The notes under the pieces are model-generated. The model was not told the origin of the DNA and ran no database searches. It worked only from the letters and a program-made list of their open reading frames with translations. Made by a program: the position numbers and the translations under genes. Below are positions 9,757 through 18,765 of a stretch of 33,360 nucleotides of DNA, piece after piece. Source of the DNA: Oscillospiraceae bacterium (GTDB lineage: Bacteria > Bacillota > Clostridia > Oscillospirales > CAG-272); the NCBI GenBank assembly GCA_015063645.1, contig SVTS01000026.1, positions 1 to 33,360 on the forward strand. The letters are read 5' to 3'. Positions within the stretch are counted from its first letter, which is position 1. Every line of letters starts with the position of its first letter.

Positions 9757-10698
9757 TTACTTCTTCAGCGCAATCGCTGCCTTAGCCTTAGCGGCGATGC
9801 TTGCCGCATCCAGACCGAAGTAGCTTACCAGTTCCTTTGCGGGACCGGAGCGTCCGAATACATCCTCCACGCCTACGCGGAGTACGGGAGTCGGGCACTT
9901 CGCGCTGAGGCATTCGGCAACAGCACCGCCCAGACCGCCGATGATGGAGTGCTCCTCGCACGTCACAACCGCGCCGCATGCCTGTGCCTCGGCAGCGATC
10001 AGATCCTCATCCAGAGGCTTGATGGTGTGAATGTTCACAACGGATGCGGAAATGCCGTCCGCTGCCAGCAGCTCACGTGCTGCCAGTGCCTGCTCCACCT
10101 CAATACCGGTGGCGATCAGAGCAACATCCTTGCCCTCAGCCAGCTTTACACCCTTGCCGATCTCGAACTTGTAGCTGTCGTCAAACAGAGTGGATACTGC
10201 CATTCTGCCGAAACGCAGATAGCAGGGACCCTGCATGTTGATGGCTGCTTCCACTGCCAGACGTGCTTCCACAGCGTCTGCGGGATTCAGAATCGTCATA
10301 CCGGGAATCGTGCGCATCAGAGCGATGTCCTCGTTGCACTGATGGGTCGCGCCGTCCTCGCCGACGGTGATGCCCGCGTGGGTCGCACCGATCTTCACGT
10401 TGACGTGAGGATAACCGATGGAGTTGCGGACCTGCTCAAAGGAGCGGCCTGCGGCGAACATTGCGAAAGAGGATGCGAAGGGGATCTTGCCGGAAAGAGC
10501 AAGACCGACGGCTACGCCGATCATGTTGTTCTCGGCGATGCCGCAGTCGAAGAAACGCTCGGGGAACGCCTTCTTGAAGGTGCCGGTCTTGGTAGCGGCA
10601 GCCAGGTCGGCATCCAGAACTACCAGATTTTCATATTTTGCGCCGAATTCGGCGAGAGCCTTACCGTAGGCTTCACGGGTTGCAATCTTATCTGCCAT
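9757..10698 (-). CDS. Transketolase, C-terminal subunit
   Basis: MADKIATREAYGKALAEFG..., FDCGIAENNMIGVAVGLA, pyrimidine-binding and C-terminal transketolase domains. Confidence 0.9.
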   Translation of the reverse strand: MADKIATREAYGKALAEFGAKYENLVVLDADLAAATKTGTFKKAFPERFFDCGIAENNMIGVAVGLALSGKIPFASSFAMFAAGRSFEQVRNSIGYPHVNVKIGATHAGITVGEDGATHQCNEDIALMRTIPGMTILNPADAVEARLAVEAAINMQGPCYLRFGRMAVSTLFDDSYKFEIGKGVKLAEGKDVALIATGIEVEQALAARELLAADGISASVVNIHTIKPLDEDLIAAEAQACGAVVTCEEHSIIGGLGGAVAECLSAKCPTPVLRVGVEDVFGRSGPAKELVSYFGLDAASIAAKAKAAIALKK

Positions 10699-10711
10699 GG
10701 TATTCTCCTCC

Positions 10712-11537
10712 TTATCTCTCGCCCAGATCACGCATGGCGATCTCGAATTCTTCATCGTTCGGTGCCTTGCCGTGCCAGTCGCAGCTGTTCTCCATAAAGG
10801 AAACGCCCTTGCCCTTGGTGGAGTGAGCGATGATCACGGAGGGCTTGCCCTTGTATGCCCGGGCGGCGGCAAATGCCTTTTCCAGCTGATTGAAATCGTG
10901 TGCGGAGCACTCGATAACGTTCCAGCCGAAAGCGCGGAACTTTTCATCATGCGGACGGGGATCGCAGACCTGATCCAGGGATCCGTCGATCTGCAGACCG
11001 TTGAGGTCCAGAATGAAGCACAGGTTGTCCAGCTTGTAGTGACCGGCGAACATAGCTGCTTCCCAGACCTGACCTTCTTCGCTTTCGCCGTCGCCCATGA
11101 TGGCGTAGATGCGGCGGTCAGCCTGATCGATCTTGGCAGCCAGCGCCATGCCGGCGGCAACGGATACGCCCTGACCGAGGGAACCGGAGGTCATGTCCAC
11201 ACCGGGGGTGTGCTTCATGTCCGGATGACCCTGCAGATAGCTGGAAGTCTTGCGGAAGGTCTTCAGATCCTCCACGGGGAAATAGCCGCGGTTTGCCAGT
11301 GCGGAATAGAGTCCGGGTGCGCAGTGACCCTTGGAGAGTACAAGACGGTCGCGTGCGGGATCGTCGGGCTTCTCCGGGTCGATGTTCATTTCTTCAAAAT
11401 ACAGGTATGTGAGAATATCTGCGATGGAAAGGGAACCGCCGGGATGACCGCTGGATGCGGAATGTACCGCTTCCACGATGCCCACACGAATTTTGCGGGC
11501 GATCTCGGCAAGTTCAGTCTGTCTCTGCTTGTCCATT
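10712..11537 (-). CDS. Transketolase, N-terminal (TPP-binding) subunit
   Basis: SGHPGGSLSIADILTYLYF, LSKGHCAPGLY, GDGESEEGQVWEAAMFA (TPP motif), directly upstream of the C-terminal subunit. Confidence 0.92.
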
Positions 11538-11714
11538 TGAACCTCCGGTTTTATAAATCTTATTAAAATGCGGGTATAACAGATCACTTTATATTGTACC
11601 CTTTTCATGGGAAAAAGTCAAGCAGTCCCGCATAAAAAATGCATCCGATCCGCCCTGATACGGGGATTTGGGAATAATTTTCACAGTCCCGGCGGAAAAA
11701 AAGCGGAAAAAACC

Positions 11715-11743
11715 TTGACAAACGCCGCAGATTTGGATATAAT
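11715..11743 (+). promoter_or_regulatory. Consensus sigma-A promoter for tRNA-Ser
   Basis: TTGACA (11715-11720), 17-bp spacer, TATAAT (11738-11743), 40 bp upstream of the tRNA. Confidence 0.85.
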
Positions 11744-11783
11744 ATTAGAGCAGATGATTCTGAGACGGCCGCATCTGTCATAT

Positions 11784-11878
11784 GGAGAAGTACTCAAGAG
11801 GCCGAAGAGGCGCCCCTGCTAAGGGCGTAGGCTGCCATGAAACGCGGCGCGAGAGTTCAAATCTCTCCTTCTCCGCCA
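11784..11878 (+). tRNA. tRNA-Ser(GCU), CCA encoded
   Basis: Acceptor GGAGAAG/CTTCTCC + G + CCA; anticodon arm CGCCC-CTGCTAA-GGGCG; long variable arm; T arm GAGAG-TTCAAAT-CTCTC. Confidence 0.95.
11856..11878 (+). other. attL core of element E1 (tRNA 3' end)
   Basis: TTCAAATCTCTCCTTCTCCGCCA is repeated exactly at 21140-21162; the integrase gene is adjacent. Confidence 0.88.
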
Positions 11879-11881
11879 ACG

Positions 11882-11918
11882 AAAAAGCCCGGAAACCCAG
11901 GTGTTTCCGGGCTTTTTT
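11882..11918 (+). terminator. Rho-independent terminator supplied by the element downstream of the tRNA
   Basis: AAAAAGCCCGGAAAC-ccaggt-GTTTCCGGGCTTTTTT; the same hairpin follows the third att copy at about 28604. Confidence 0.88.
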
Positions 11919-11966
11919 CGTGCTTGTTTATGCGGTTTTACCCCAATTTTTACCCCTGATAGGATT

Positions 11967-13100
11967 TCATCCGCTGATTTTCTCAATAAAATTCTCCATG
12001 CGGGCAGCGGATTCGGCTTTCATTTTCTCGGATACATGTCCGTACACGTCCAGCGTAAACGATGCGGTTGAGTGCCCGAGATTTTCCTGCACGGTTTTCA
12101 CGCTGTCGCCCTCCTGCAGGGCGGTGACGGCGTATGTATGGCGCAGATCGTGGAAGCGGGCGTCCGGTCTGCCGATCCGTTCCGCGATTTTCTTGAAGTG
12201 CTTCAGCGCGGTCTGCGGCGGGATGAAGCTGCCGTCGGGGCGGGTGAAGACCAGATTCCACTCATTCCGCCATGCGAGACCGCAGGCGAGGTGCTGTTTT
12301 TTCTGTTCGGCGAAGATCTCCCGCAGGATCCCCATGACGTACGGGGCGGCGGTGATGGTGCGTGTCCGGTCATTTTTGGTGGCTGCTATATAATGGCAGC
12401 CGCCTTTTTTCTTTTCCTTCTGCAATTGCTGGCGGACGGTGATTGTCCCGGCGCGGAAATCCACGGCATTCCATGCAAGCCCGCAGATTTCACCCTCCCG
12501 CATACCGGTGAACAGGGCAACGGTGAACAGGGCGGAAAATTCCTCCCCTGCCCGGAGTTCGGCGAGAAATGCGCAGATCTCCCTCTCGGTGAGCGGCTTT
12601 ATTTCACGGCGCTCCATGCGGGGCAGCTCGCATATATCGCAGGGATTGAAACCGATATAGCGCAGTTTGACCGCCTGTGACAGGCATTTGTGCAGGATCC
12701 CGTGCACGTTTTTGACGGTTTTCGGGGAGAGGGATTTTTCCCGGGTGAGGGAATTATAGAAGGTCTGGATCTGGGTGGGATTCAGATCGGCGAGGCGGAT
12801 TTTACCGAGGGCGGGTTTTATGTGGGAGCCTATGCGGCTTTCATAGGCGGAGAGGGAGAGCGGTTTGAGGGAAGGGGCGGCATATTCGGTGAGCCATGTA
12901 TCCAGCCATGCAGCGACGGTGACGCGGGACGGCTCAAAGTACACACCATCATCAGCGGCTTTCTGTGCGGCGCGCATGGCTTTGAGGGCATCGCTCTGGC
13001 GGTCGGCGTAGAAGGAGATGCGCTTGCCGCCGATAGTGGCGCGGGCTTCCCAGCGACCGTCCGGGCGCTGGCGGACGGTTCCGTTAGTTTTCTTTGGCAT
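11967..13100 (-). CDS. Tyrosine recombinase/integrase
   Basis: Arm-binding N-terminus, TGMREGEICGLAW (catalytic R), RFHDLRHTYAVTAL (HxxR), LGHSTASFTLDVYGH (H...Y). Confidence 0.95.
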   Translation of the reverse strand: MPKKTNGTVRQRPDGRWEARATIGGKRISFYADRQSDALKAMRAAQKAADDGVYFEPSRVTVAAWLDTWLTEYAAPSLKPLSLSAYESRIGSHIKPALGKIRLADLNPTQIQTFYNSLTREKSLSPKTVKNVHGILHKCLSQAVKLRYIGFNPCDICELPRMERREIKPLTEREICAFLAELRAGEEFSALFTVALFTGMREGEICGLAWNAVDFRAGTITVRQQLQKEKKKGGCHYIAATKNDRTRTITAAPYVMGILREIFAEQKKQHLACGLAWRNEWNLVFTRPDGSFIPPQTALKHFKKIAERIGRPDARFHDLRHTYAVTALQEGDSVKTVQENLGHSTASFTLDVYGHVSEKMKAESAARMENFIEKISG

Positions 13101-14097
13101 GGGTGGACTCCTCGTCTGCTGTCTCGTTTATTGCCTTGTCGGCTATGTTAAACAGAACTCGTCTGATTTTCTTTGTGGTTTCGCAATATGTATTTTGCAT
13201 ATTCCTGAGCTGTGCGAACGCGGCTTTGAGTTTTCCGCTTGTGATTTCATCAAGGATCGCTGCTATCGGTATGCTTGTTACATCGTCCAGCGATTCGTCA
13301 CAAATCGAGGCAAGATAATTCGAAAACCGCTTCGCCTCTTCCCTTTCCGCGCCGTGGAGCATTACAGAAGTCATGTCCTTATCAATCCTGGCAACGCCAC
13401 GCAAACGGTTATAGTTCAGTTTCGTACCCTCTACAACAGCGTTTTCGTAGAATTCGCTCATGATTTTCAGGATATCCAGAGATGAACTGTATCGGGTTAA
13501 TTTGTCATATGTGCGATACTGTTCAATAACTTGGTACCGGAAGTTTTTGGGGAGGGATTCTTCAAACTCAAAATCAGCGAGAGGGAAACAAAACTCTCTA
13601 TCATCTCCGCTGCACCAAAACGTACATTCCGGCTCAAACCCGTTTTTGTCCTCGGAAACTTTCAGAATTCCTATATCTTCGCCCGTGTCCGAGAATACCG
13701 GCAGACAGAATGCACTTTCCATATACTCTGCAAATGTCATGGGCGGTGTGGAGTTTTCGATAATATCGCTGAGTATGTCCACTTTTGTAATTATTTCGCA
13801 CCGTGGATCTTTGTGCCATGTCTCCAGCACCTCAACCGCCGCGCCGCTCAGCCCCGTCCGTGCGATGATATCCGCGGCTTCGGGGGTGCGGGCATCGGAT
13901 CGCCCTGCGAGATAATCCAGACTGACCCCGAAAAAGTCCGCGAGTTCGGCGGCAACGTCAAGCCCCGGTATTCTGTCTCCGTTTTCATAATATCCGATAC
14001 TTGCGGCGGAAACACTGATTTTTTTGCTCAGTTCTTTTTGTGACAGCCCTGTAGCCTCCCGCAGTTCTCTCAACCGTTGTGATAGTATCTCTCTCAT
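13084..14097 (-). CDS. XRE-family repressor with long C-terminal domain of unknown function
   Basis: MREILSQRLRELREATGLSQKELSKKISVSAASIGYYENGDRIPGLDVAAELADFFGVSLDYLAG; about 265 further aa without a recognisable S24 peptidase signature; RBS gaggtgg upstream of ATG 14097. Confidence 0.85.
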   Translation of the reverse strand: MREILSQRLRELREATGLSQKELSKKISVSAASIGYYENGDRIPGLDVAAELADFFGVSLDYLAGRSDARTPEAADIIARTGLSGAAVEVLETWHKDPRCEIITKVDILSDIIENSTPPMTFAEYMESAFCLPVFSDTGEDIGILKVSEDKNGFEPECTFWCSGDDREFCFPLADFEFEESLPKNFRYQVIEQYRTYDKLTRYSSSLDILKIMSEFYENAVVEGTKLNYNRLRGVARIDKDMTSVMLHGAEREEAKRFSNYLASICDESLDDVTSIPIAAILDEITSGKLKAAFAQLRNMQNTYCETTKKIRRVLFNIADKAINETADEESTHAKEN

Positions 14098-14124
14098 AAA
14101 ATCCACCTCGAAACATATTAGTTG

Positions 14125-14149
14125 TTGTCGGATAGAATCTATCCGACAA
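14125..14149. promoter_or_regulatory. Putative repressor operator
   Basis: Perfect 10-bp inverted repeat TTGTCGGATA-gaatc-TATCCGACAA in the divergent repressor/early-gene region. Confidence 0.75.
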
Positions 14150-14152
14150 TTG

Positions 14153-14181
14153 TTGACAACAACAATTTCATGTGATAAAAT
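14153..14181 (+). promoter_or_regulatory. Putative early promoter
   Basis: TTGACA (14153-14158), 17 bp, TAAAAT (14176-14181), immediately beside the operator palindrome. Confidence 0.7.
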
Positions 14182-14257
14182 TATACCATGACAGCATTTA
14201 GTTGTCAACAGGAAATCGAGCGCAAATAAAACGCAAAGAAAGAAAGGACGTGATTTT

Positions 14258-14434
14258 GTGTTCAATCAGGAAATCCGAAAAGCCGCAAAACAGAAGGGTG
14301 TGAGACTCTGGCAGATTGCGGAGGCATTGGGGATTACAGACGCCAATTTCTCCCGCAAGCTGCGCCGGGAATTCAGTGAAACCGAAAGGGCGCGTATACT
14401 TGCTATCATAGACAGAATTGCGGAGGGAATATGA
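14258..14434 (+). CDS. Small (58 aa) HTH protein, Cro-like position
   Basis: GTG start; VFNQEIRKAAKQKGVRLWQIAEALGITDANFSRKLRREFSETERARILAIIDRIAEGI. Too short for the supplied ORF track. Confidence 0.8.
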   Translation: MFNQEIRKAAKQKGVRLWQIAEALGITDANFSRKLRREFSETERARILAIIDRIAEGI

Positions 14435-15099
14435 CCCACTACACTACAATCCCCACAGCCCGGCTCACGCGGGCGGAATGGCTGCAGCTGCGGCGGCGGG
14501 GGATCGGCGGATCGGACGCGGGGCACATCGCTTTATCCCCGGAGCAGTTCCGCTATGCGGATCCCGCGCGGGTATGGAGAGAAAAGGTGCTCCCTCTCGA
14601 TGCGGAGGAAGAATCCCTCCCGTGCGCCATCGGAACAGCGCTGGAACCACTGTGCGCATCCCTCTATGAGAGGGCGACCGGGCGGCGCGTCCGCCGCATG
14701 AATCAGCTGCTTGTGTCCCTCTCCCACCCGTACATGATCGCTGACATTGACCGCAAACTGTGCGGCACGGCGGAGGGGCTGGAATGCAAATGCGTCAGCC
14801 AGATGAGCGCACGGCGCAGGATCACCGATCCCGATTCCGGGGAATCCCGCTGGGTGGATATCTTTGAAAATGGCGATGCGGGCACGGTATTTACATACAA
14901 GCCCGAATGGTATGTGCAGATGCAGCACTACATGAGCGTCACCGGCTGGCAGATGTGGCATCTCGGCGTGATCGTTCTGAATAATCGCTTTTATCACTAT
15001 GACGTACCGCGGGATGATGCGTTTATTGATGCACTCCGCGAGGCGGAGGGCGCGTTCTGGCAGCTGGTCGAGGATAAAGAAAACGTTTGGGAGGCATAA
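14431..15099 (+). CDS. YqaJ-family phage-type recombinase/exonuclease
   Basis: RRRGIGGSDAGHIALS..., ...IADIDRKLCGTAEGLECKCVS, YVQMQHYMSVTGW; ATGA overlap with the previous gene. Confidence 0.85.
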   Translation: MTHYTTIPTARLTRAEWLQLRRRGIGGSDAGHIALSPEQFRYADPARVWREKVLPLDAEEESLPCAIGTALEPLCASLYERATGRRVRRMNQLLVSLSHPYMIADIDRKLCGTAEGLECKCVSQMSARRRITDPDSGESRWVDIFENGDAGTVFTYKPEWYVQMQHYMSVTGWQMWHLGVIVLNNRFYHYDVPRDDAFIDALREAEGAFWQLVEDKENVWEA

Positions 15100-15101
15100 A
15101 C

Positions 15102-15860
15102 ATGAGCGTTGTGAAAATGGACGGCATTTTCGGCGGACTTGCGCCGATTGAAACCCGCGCAATCGATCTGCGGGGCGTAAAAGAGGTGTACGGCGAAATC
15201 CTTGCCGCACAGAATGAGGTAGGCGGCACGGTCACCTATCGGGCAAAGGTGGCGAGCGGCGGCGGAAAACTGTTTGAGATCGTGACGGGGGATGAGGATG
15301 CGGATACCGCCGTACAGACGATCACGGGTGTTGTGATCCACGAACAGAAATGCGCCGCATACTTTGAGGGCGAGGGAAATTCTCCGCCTGTCTGCGCGTC
15401 GCTGGATTGGGTGTACGGCACCGAGAGGGAGAGCGGCGAAGTACATAAATGCGCGGACTGCCCGCGCCATGCATTCGGATCGGCTGAGAAGGGAGGAGGA
15501 CGCGCGTGCAAGGATATGATTCGCCTGTACATCCTGACGGAGGGTATCCCTCTCCCGCTTGTGCTGTCTCTGCCGCCGACGTCGCTGAAAAGCTGGCAGA
15601 ATTACCGCCTTGCGACCCTTGCGCCGCGGCGGCTCAGGGCTTCGGATGTGGTGACGGAATTCTCCCTCTCCCCGGCGGTCAATGCCGCGGGGATCAAATA
15701 CAGCGTAGTGAAGCCGAAACTGCTTGGTACGGTGGATGAAGAGGCACGCAGCATCGTGCAGATGTTCGCGGCGGGCATCAGATCCGCTGTGTCGGGTGAT
15801 GAAGTGAGTGGGGAAGATTACAACCGAACAGAAACCAAGGGGGAAACGGATGCGCAGTAA
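15102..15860 (+). CDS. Phage-type early protein with Cys cluster, possibly ssDNA-binding
   Basis: CADCPRHAFGSAEKGGGRACKDMIRLYIL...LPLVLSLPPTSLKSWQNY resembles a protein family recurrent next to phage recombination genes. Function is inferred. Confidence 0.55.
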   Translation: MSVVKMDGIFGGLAPIETRAIDLRGVKEVYGEILAAQNEVGGTVTYRAKVASGGGKLFEIVTGDEDADTAVQTITGVVIHEQKCAAYFEGEGNSPPVCASLDWVYGTERESGEVHKCADCPRHAFGSAEKGGGRACKDMIRLYILTEGIPLPLVLSLPPTSLKSWQNYRLATLAPRRLRASDVVTEFSLSPAVNAAGIKYSVVKPKLLGTVDEEARSIVQMFAAGIRSAVSGDEVSGEDYNRTETKGETDAQ

Positions 15861-16230
15861 GGCGGAAAGTTATCTGGTGAACGACATCATCCGCGCCCTG
15901 TATCCGCACGCGCGGCTGGAGCGGCACAACGTGGGGAAATTCTACACGGCGGACGGCCGCCCGATCTATGCGGGCCCGCCGAAGGGATATCCCGATCTGT
16001 CGGGGAATCGGCGCGGGGACGGACGCGCGGTGTACATCGAGGCGAAGATTCACCCGAACAAGCCCACGCCGGAACAGCTGCGGTATCTGGCAGACAGGCG
16101 GGATGAAGGCGCAATCGCGGGCGTGTGCTATTCGGTTACGGATGCGCTGGCGCTGATCGGCGCGGCGGATCCGGAGGGGAAAACGGAAGAAAAGGCGGAA
16201 AATACGGAAAAAACGGAGGAAATCAAATGA
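15850..16230 (+). CDS. VRR-NUC domain nuclease
   Basis: MRSKAESYLVNDIIRAL..., GYPDLSGNRRGDGRAVYIEAKI...PTPEQLRYLADRRDEGAIAGVCYSVTDALALI. Confidence 0.85.
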   Translation: MRSKAESYLVNDIIRALYPHARLERHNVGKFYTADGRPIYAGPPKGYPDLSGNRRGDGRAVYIEAKIHPNKPTPEQLRYLADRRDEGAIAGVCYSVTDALALIGAADPEGKTEEKAENTEKTEEIK

Positions 16231-16430
16231 GAACGGCGAAAACGGAAATGGAAAATAAGGCGGCAATCAACGTGCATGAGCTGGCGGCGATGCTGGGCAT
16301 CAGCGTCCCGCGGGCATACGATCTGACAAAGCGGGCAGGCTTCCCCGCGATCCGTGTCAGCGAGCGGCGGATCATCATCCCCACGGAGGCGCTGAACAGA
16401 TGGCTGAACGATCCTGCGAACATGGGGTGA
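16227..16430 (+). CDS. HTH_17/excisionase-like DNA-binding protein
   Basis: INVHELAAMLGISVPRAYDLTKRAGFPAIRVSERRIIIPTEALNRWLND. Confidence 0.8.
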   Translation: MRTAKTEMENKAAINVHELAAMLGISVPRAYDLTKRAGFPAIRVSERRIIIPTEALNRWLNDPANMG

Positions 16431-16434
16431 GTGC

Positions 16435-17193
16435 GTGGGAAGTAAAAACAACTGTCTGCGGCTGTATTATGACTGGCTGGATCATATCGAGCCTTTGACG
16501 GATGCGGAATTCCGTTCGGTGATCCTTGCCGCTGCAGCGTATTCCAGAGACGGAGAGGAGCCGCCGCCAATGGATGGCGCGGCAGGTATGGCGATGCGCT
16601 TCATGCTGTCGGATATGCGCCGTCTGGAAGCCAAAGCGGAAAGCGGGCGCATAGGCGGCTTGAAACGTGCGGAAAATGCCTCTTCCCGCAGTGTGCCGCA
16701 AGGTTGCTTGAAGCACACTTCAAGTATGCTTCAACACATAGACATAGACATAGACAAAGACATAGACAATAACAATGACTATGACAATGACAGACACATA
16801 GACAATACCGGCGCAGACGCGCCGTGTCCGTCCGCATCCGTCACAGAAGAAGAGATCATTACTCTGTTCAGGCAGCTGTGTCCCTCTCTCATTCAGCCGA
16901 GAGGGATCACAAAGGATCTGAGAGACGCCATGCAGCAGGCGGCGCGGAAATACAGCCGGGCGGAGATGGAAGATCTCCTCCGCCGGGCGGAGGGGACACC
17001 GTTCTGCCGGGGCGAGACGGGAAACGGGAAAAAATTCTCCCTCTCGGGCGTGCTGAAAAATGCGGAGAAGATCCTCTCGGGCGAATATGCGCCGTATGAC
17101 AGACCGGGTGAGGCGGGGATCCGTGAGAGGTGGAATGAAGAGTACCCCGACAATTGGGCGGATATGTGGAATAATGGAGGTACACAGACATGA
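16435..17193 (+). CDS. Phage-type replisome organiser/DnaD-like primosome protein (DUF6291-like N-terminus)
   Basis: LYYDWLDHIEPLTDAEFRSVILAAAAYSRDGEEPP...AMRFMLSDMRR; low-complexity HIDIDIDKDIDNNND linker; located before a DnaC-like gene. Confidence 0.75.
   Translation: MGSKNNCLRLYYDWLDHIEPLTDAEFRSVILAAAAYSRDGEEPPPMDGAAGMAMRFMLSDMRRLEAKAESGRIGGLKRAENASSRSVPQGCLKHTSSMLQHIDIDIDKDIDNNNDYDNDRHIDNTGADAPCPSASVTEEEIITLFRQLCPSLIQPRGITKDLRDAMQQAARKYSRAEMEDLLRRAEGTPFCRGETGNGKKFSLSGVLKNAEKILSGEYAPYDRPGEAGIRERWNEEYPDNWADMWNNGGTQT
16707..16807 (+). repeat. Inverted repeat plus (ACATAG)n-like hexanucleotide tract inside the primosome gene; candidate origin
   Basis: CTTGAAG-caca-CTTCAAG (16707-16724), then cacatagacatagacatagacaaagacatagacaataacaatgac.... 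Confidence 0.5.
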
Positions 17194-18062
17194 CGGATTC
17201 TGTGACGATGTTCCGGGAAGAAGCGACGGGTGAGGTGTGCCCCACATGCGGCGAGGTTTTACGGGTGAAATACGTCCCTGTGTTTCGCGGGGAAATGGCA
17301 ATTCCCGTGCTGTGCGGTTGCGGCAGACGGAAAGCGGCGGAGGAAAGAGAGAGAGATACCGTCCGCGGCTATCGGCTCATGCGGGATGAGGCGCGGCGGA
17401 TCGCCGGCATCGGCGCACGGTATCGCGGTAAATCCCTCTCTGCGCTGACACCGCGCGAGGGACAGGGGTCCGCAGCCGCGGCTCTGACGGATTTCATGCA
17501 CCGATGGCGTGAGGACAGACACACGGACGGCGTGATGCTCCTCGGAGAGGCGGGATGCGGCAAAACGCTCTTTGCCAGCGCGGCGGCGAACACGGTCATT
17601 GACGAATATCCCATTGATGCGGGCACGGCACGGGAATGCGGAAAGCGCGGCACGGTGACGGATTTCCGGCGCATTATTCCCGTTCGTTTGTACACTGTCC
17701 CTGATCTGATGGCAGCTCTGCGCGCTGAAATCGGCGCGGACGGCGGCGATCCCCTGCGCATCGAGAACGCCGCTTCCCGTGCTCCGCTTTTGATTCTGGA
17801 CGATCTGGGAGCGGAGAAAATGAGCGAATACGGCGCAGAGGTGCTGTTCCGCATTATCGACCGCCGTGAGAGGGAGATGCTTCCCGTGATCGTGACAAGC
17901 AATCTGCGCACACCTGAGGTGATGCAGAGGCATCTGGGAGAGCGGATCTTCAGCCGCCTGCAGGGGATGTGCGTTGTGTGCCCGTTCACCTGCGGAGATC
18001 AGCGGGGGCGGCATGACGAGCGTGCGAACACAGCTGACCGCTCCGTTGGTGCGGATAAGTGA
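17190..18062 (+). CDS. DnaC/IstB-like AAA+ helicase loader
   Basis: N-terminal CPTCG...CGCG zinc motif, Walker A GEAGCGKT, Walker B LLILDDLGAEK, VIVTSNL. Confidence 0.88.
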   Translation: MTDSVTMFREEATGEVCPTCGEVLRVKYVPVFRGEMAIPVLCGCGRRKAAEERERDTVRGYRLMRDEARRIAGIGARYRGKSLSALTPREGQGSAAAALTDFMHRWREDRHTDGVMLLGEAGCGKTLFASAAANTVIDEYPIDAGTARECGKRGTVTDFRRIIPVRLYTVPDLMAALRAEIGADGGDPLRIENAASRAPLLILDDLGAEKMSEYGAEVLFRIIDRREREMLPVIVTSNLRTPEVMQRHLGERIFSRLQGMCVVCPFTCGDQRGRHDERANTADRSVGADK

Positions 18063-18358
18063 TGTGCTCCGTAATACCTTCAGCCGATATCATCGCTTAT
18101 CTCATGGAGAGGGATATCCTCGCCGCGCTGGACGATTTGAGCGAAGAGAAACGGCAGTATCTCATGACATATGCCCGGTGCCTGATACATGCCCGCAGAG
18201 GCGGCACAGGCGGCGCAGAACGCCGCGGCTGGAAGATCACGGAGGCGGATTTTTCCGTGATGCTGTCCGATGCCTGCCCGGCGGAGATCGAGATGATCTA
18301 CCGGCAGACACGGGTGTTGCTGGGTGACAGCACGAAAAGCAAAAACGGAGAGGGATGA
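18059..18358 (+). CDS. Hypothetical protein, last gene of the early operon
   Basis: ATGA-type overlap with the dnaC-like gene; MMCSVIPSADIIAYLMERDILAALDDLSEEKRQYLMTYARCLIHARR. Confidence 0.6.
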   Translation: MMCSVIPSADIIAYLMERDILAALDDLSEEKRQYLMTYARCLIHARRGGTGGAERRGWKITEADFSVMLSDACPAEIEMIYRQTRVLLGDSTKSKNGEG

Positions 18359-18401
18359 TCCCTCTCCGTGCGGGTGCATTGCCGGATGTCCGGCGATTAT
18401 G

Positions 18402-18596
18402 TCAGGGTTTCTGCGGTCTGCGGCGAGCCGCGCATTTCTCCGGATGGGTCATTGCCCATGAGAAGTGCTGCAGCATGGCTATCTGACGGTCGGATGCGAG
18501 AAGCATATCCCTGGCGATGGCGTTCAGTGCCGCGCGGCGGCGGGCGAGTGATACGGCGTAAGCGGTGCGGGTGTCTTTGTGTTCGGCGGTGTTCAT
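18402..18596 (-). CDS. Small hypothetical protein
   Basis: MNTAEHKDTRTAYAVSLARRRAALNAIARDMLLASDRQIAMLQHFSWAM; RBS gaggaaa upstream. Confidence 0.55.
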   Translation of the reverse strand: MNTAEHKDTRTAYAVSLARRRAALNAIARDMLLASDRQIAMLQHFSWAMTHPEKCAARRRPQKP

Positions 18597-18649
18597 GGTG
18601 GTGTTTCCTCTCAAAAATCAAGATTTTTATAAAATTCGGCTTGTGACCC

Positions 18650-18678
18650 TTGACAGCCTGCGCCGGATGCGCTATAAT
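18650..18678 (+). promoter_or_regulatory. Perfect-consensus sigma-A promoter
   Basis: TTGACA (18650-18655), 17 bp, TATAAT (18673-18678). Confidence 0.8.
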
Positions 18679-18684
18679 TGCATT

Positions 18685-18765
18685 GCTCTATTGCATCCGG
18701 CGGCGGCTTTTGGCTGTCCGTTCCCCTGCGAATGCCCTGCACGGCATCCGCGGGGGATTTTCTTA
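18685..18765 (+). ncRNA. Putative about 80-nt small RNA
   Basis: Begins just after the consensus promoter; ends at hairpin CCCCTGCGAATGCC-ctgcac-GGCATCCGCGGGGG followed by ATTTTCTTATTT; no ORF with an RBS. Confidence 0.5.

Noticed and set aside
9619-11566. Long plus-strand ORFs (9619-10797, 10697-11566)
   Set aside because: Antisense to the two transketolase subunits, whose motifs are unambiguous on the minus strand.
11782-12393. 203-aa plus-strand ORF starting at the tRNA
   Set aside because: Runs through the tRNA and terminator and is antisense to the integrase.
16736-16807. Hexanucleotide tract as a CRISPR array
   Set aside because: Units are about 6 bp, in-frame inside a coding gene, with no spacer-sized unique sequence; no CRISPR array or cas gene is visible in the window.
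14431-18358. E1 as an integrative conjugative element
   Set aside because: No relaxase, coupling protein, T4SS or oriT-like gene set could be read on either strand; the module is phage-early-like.
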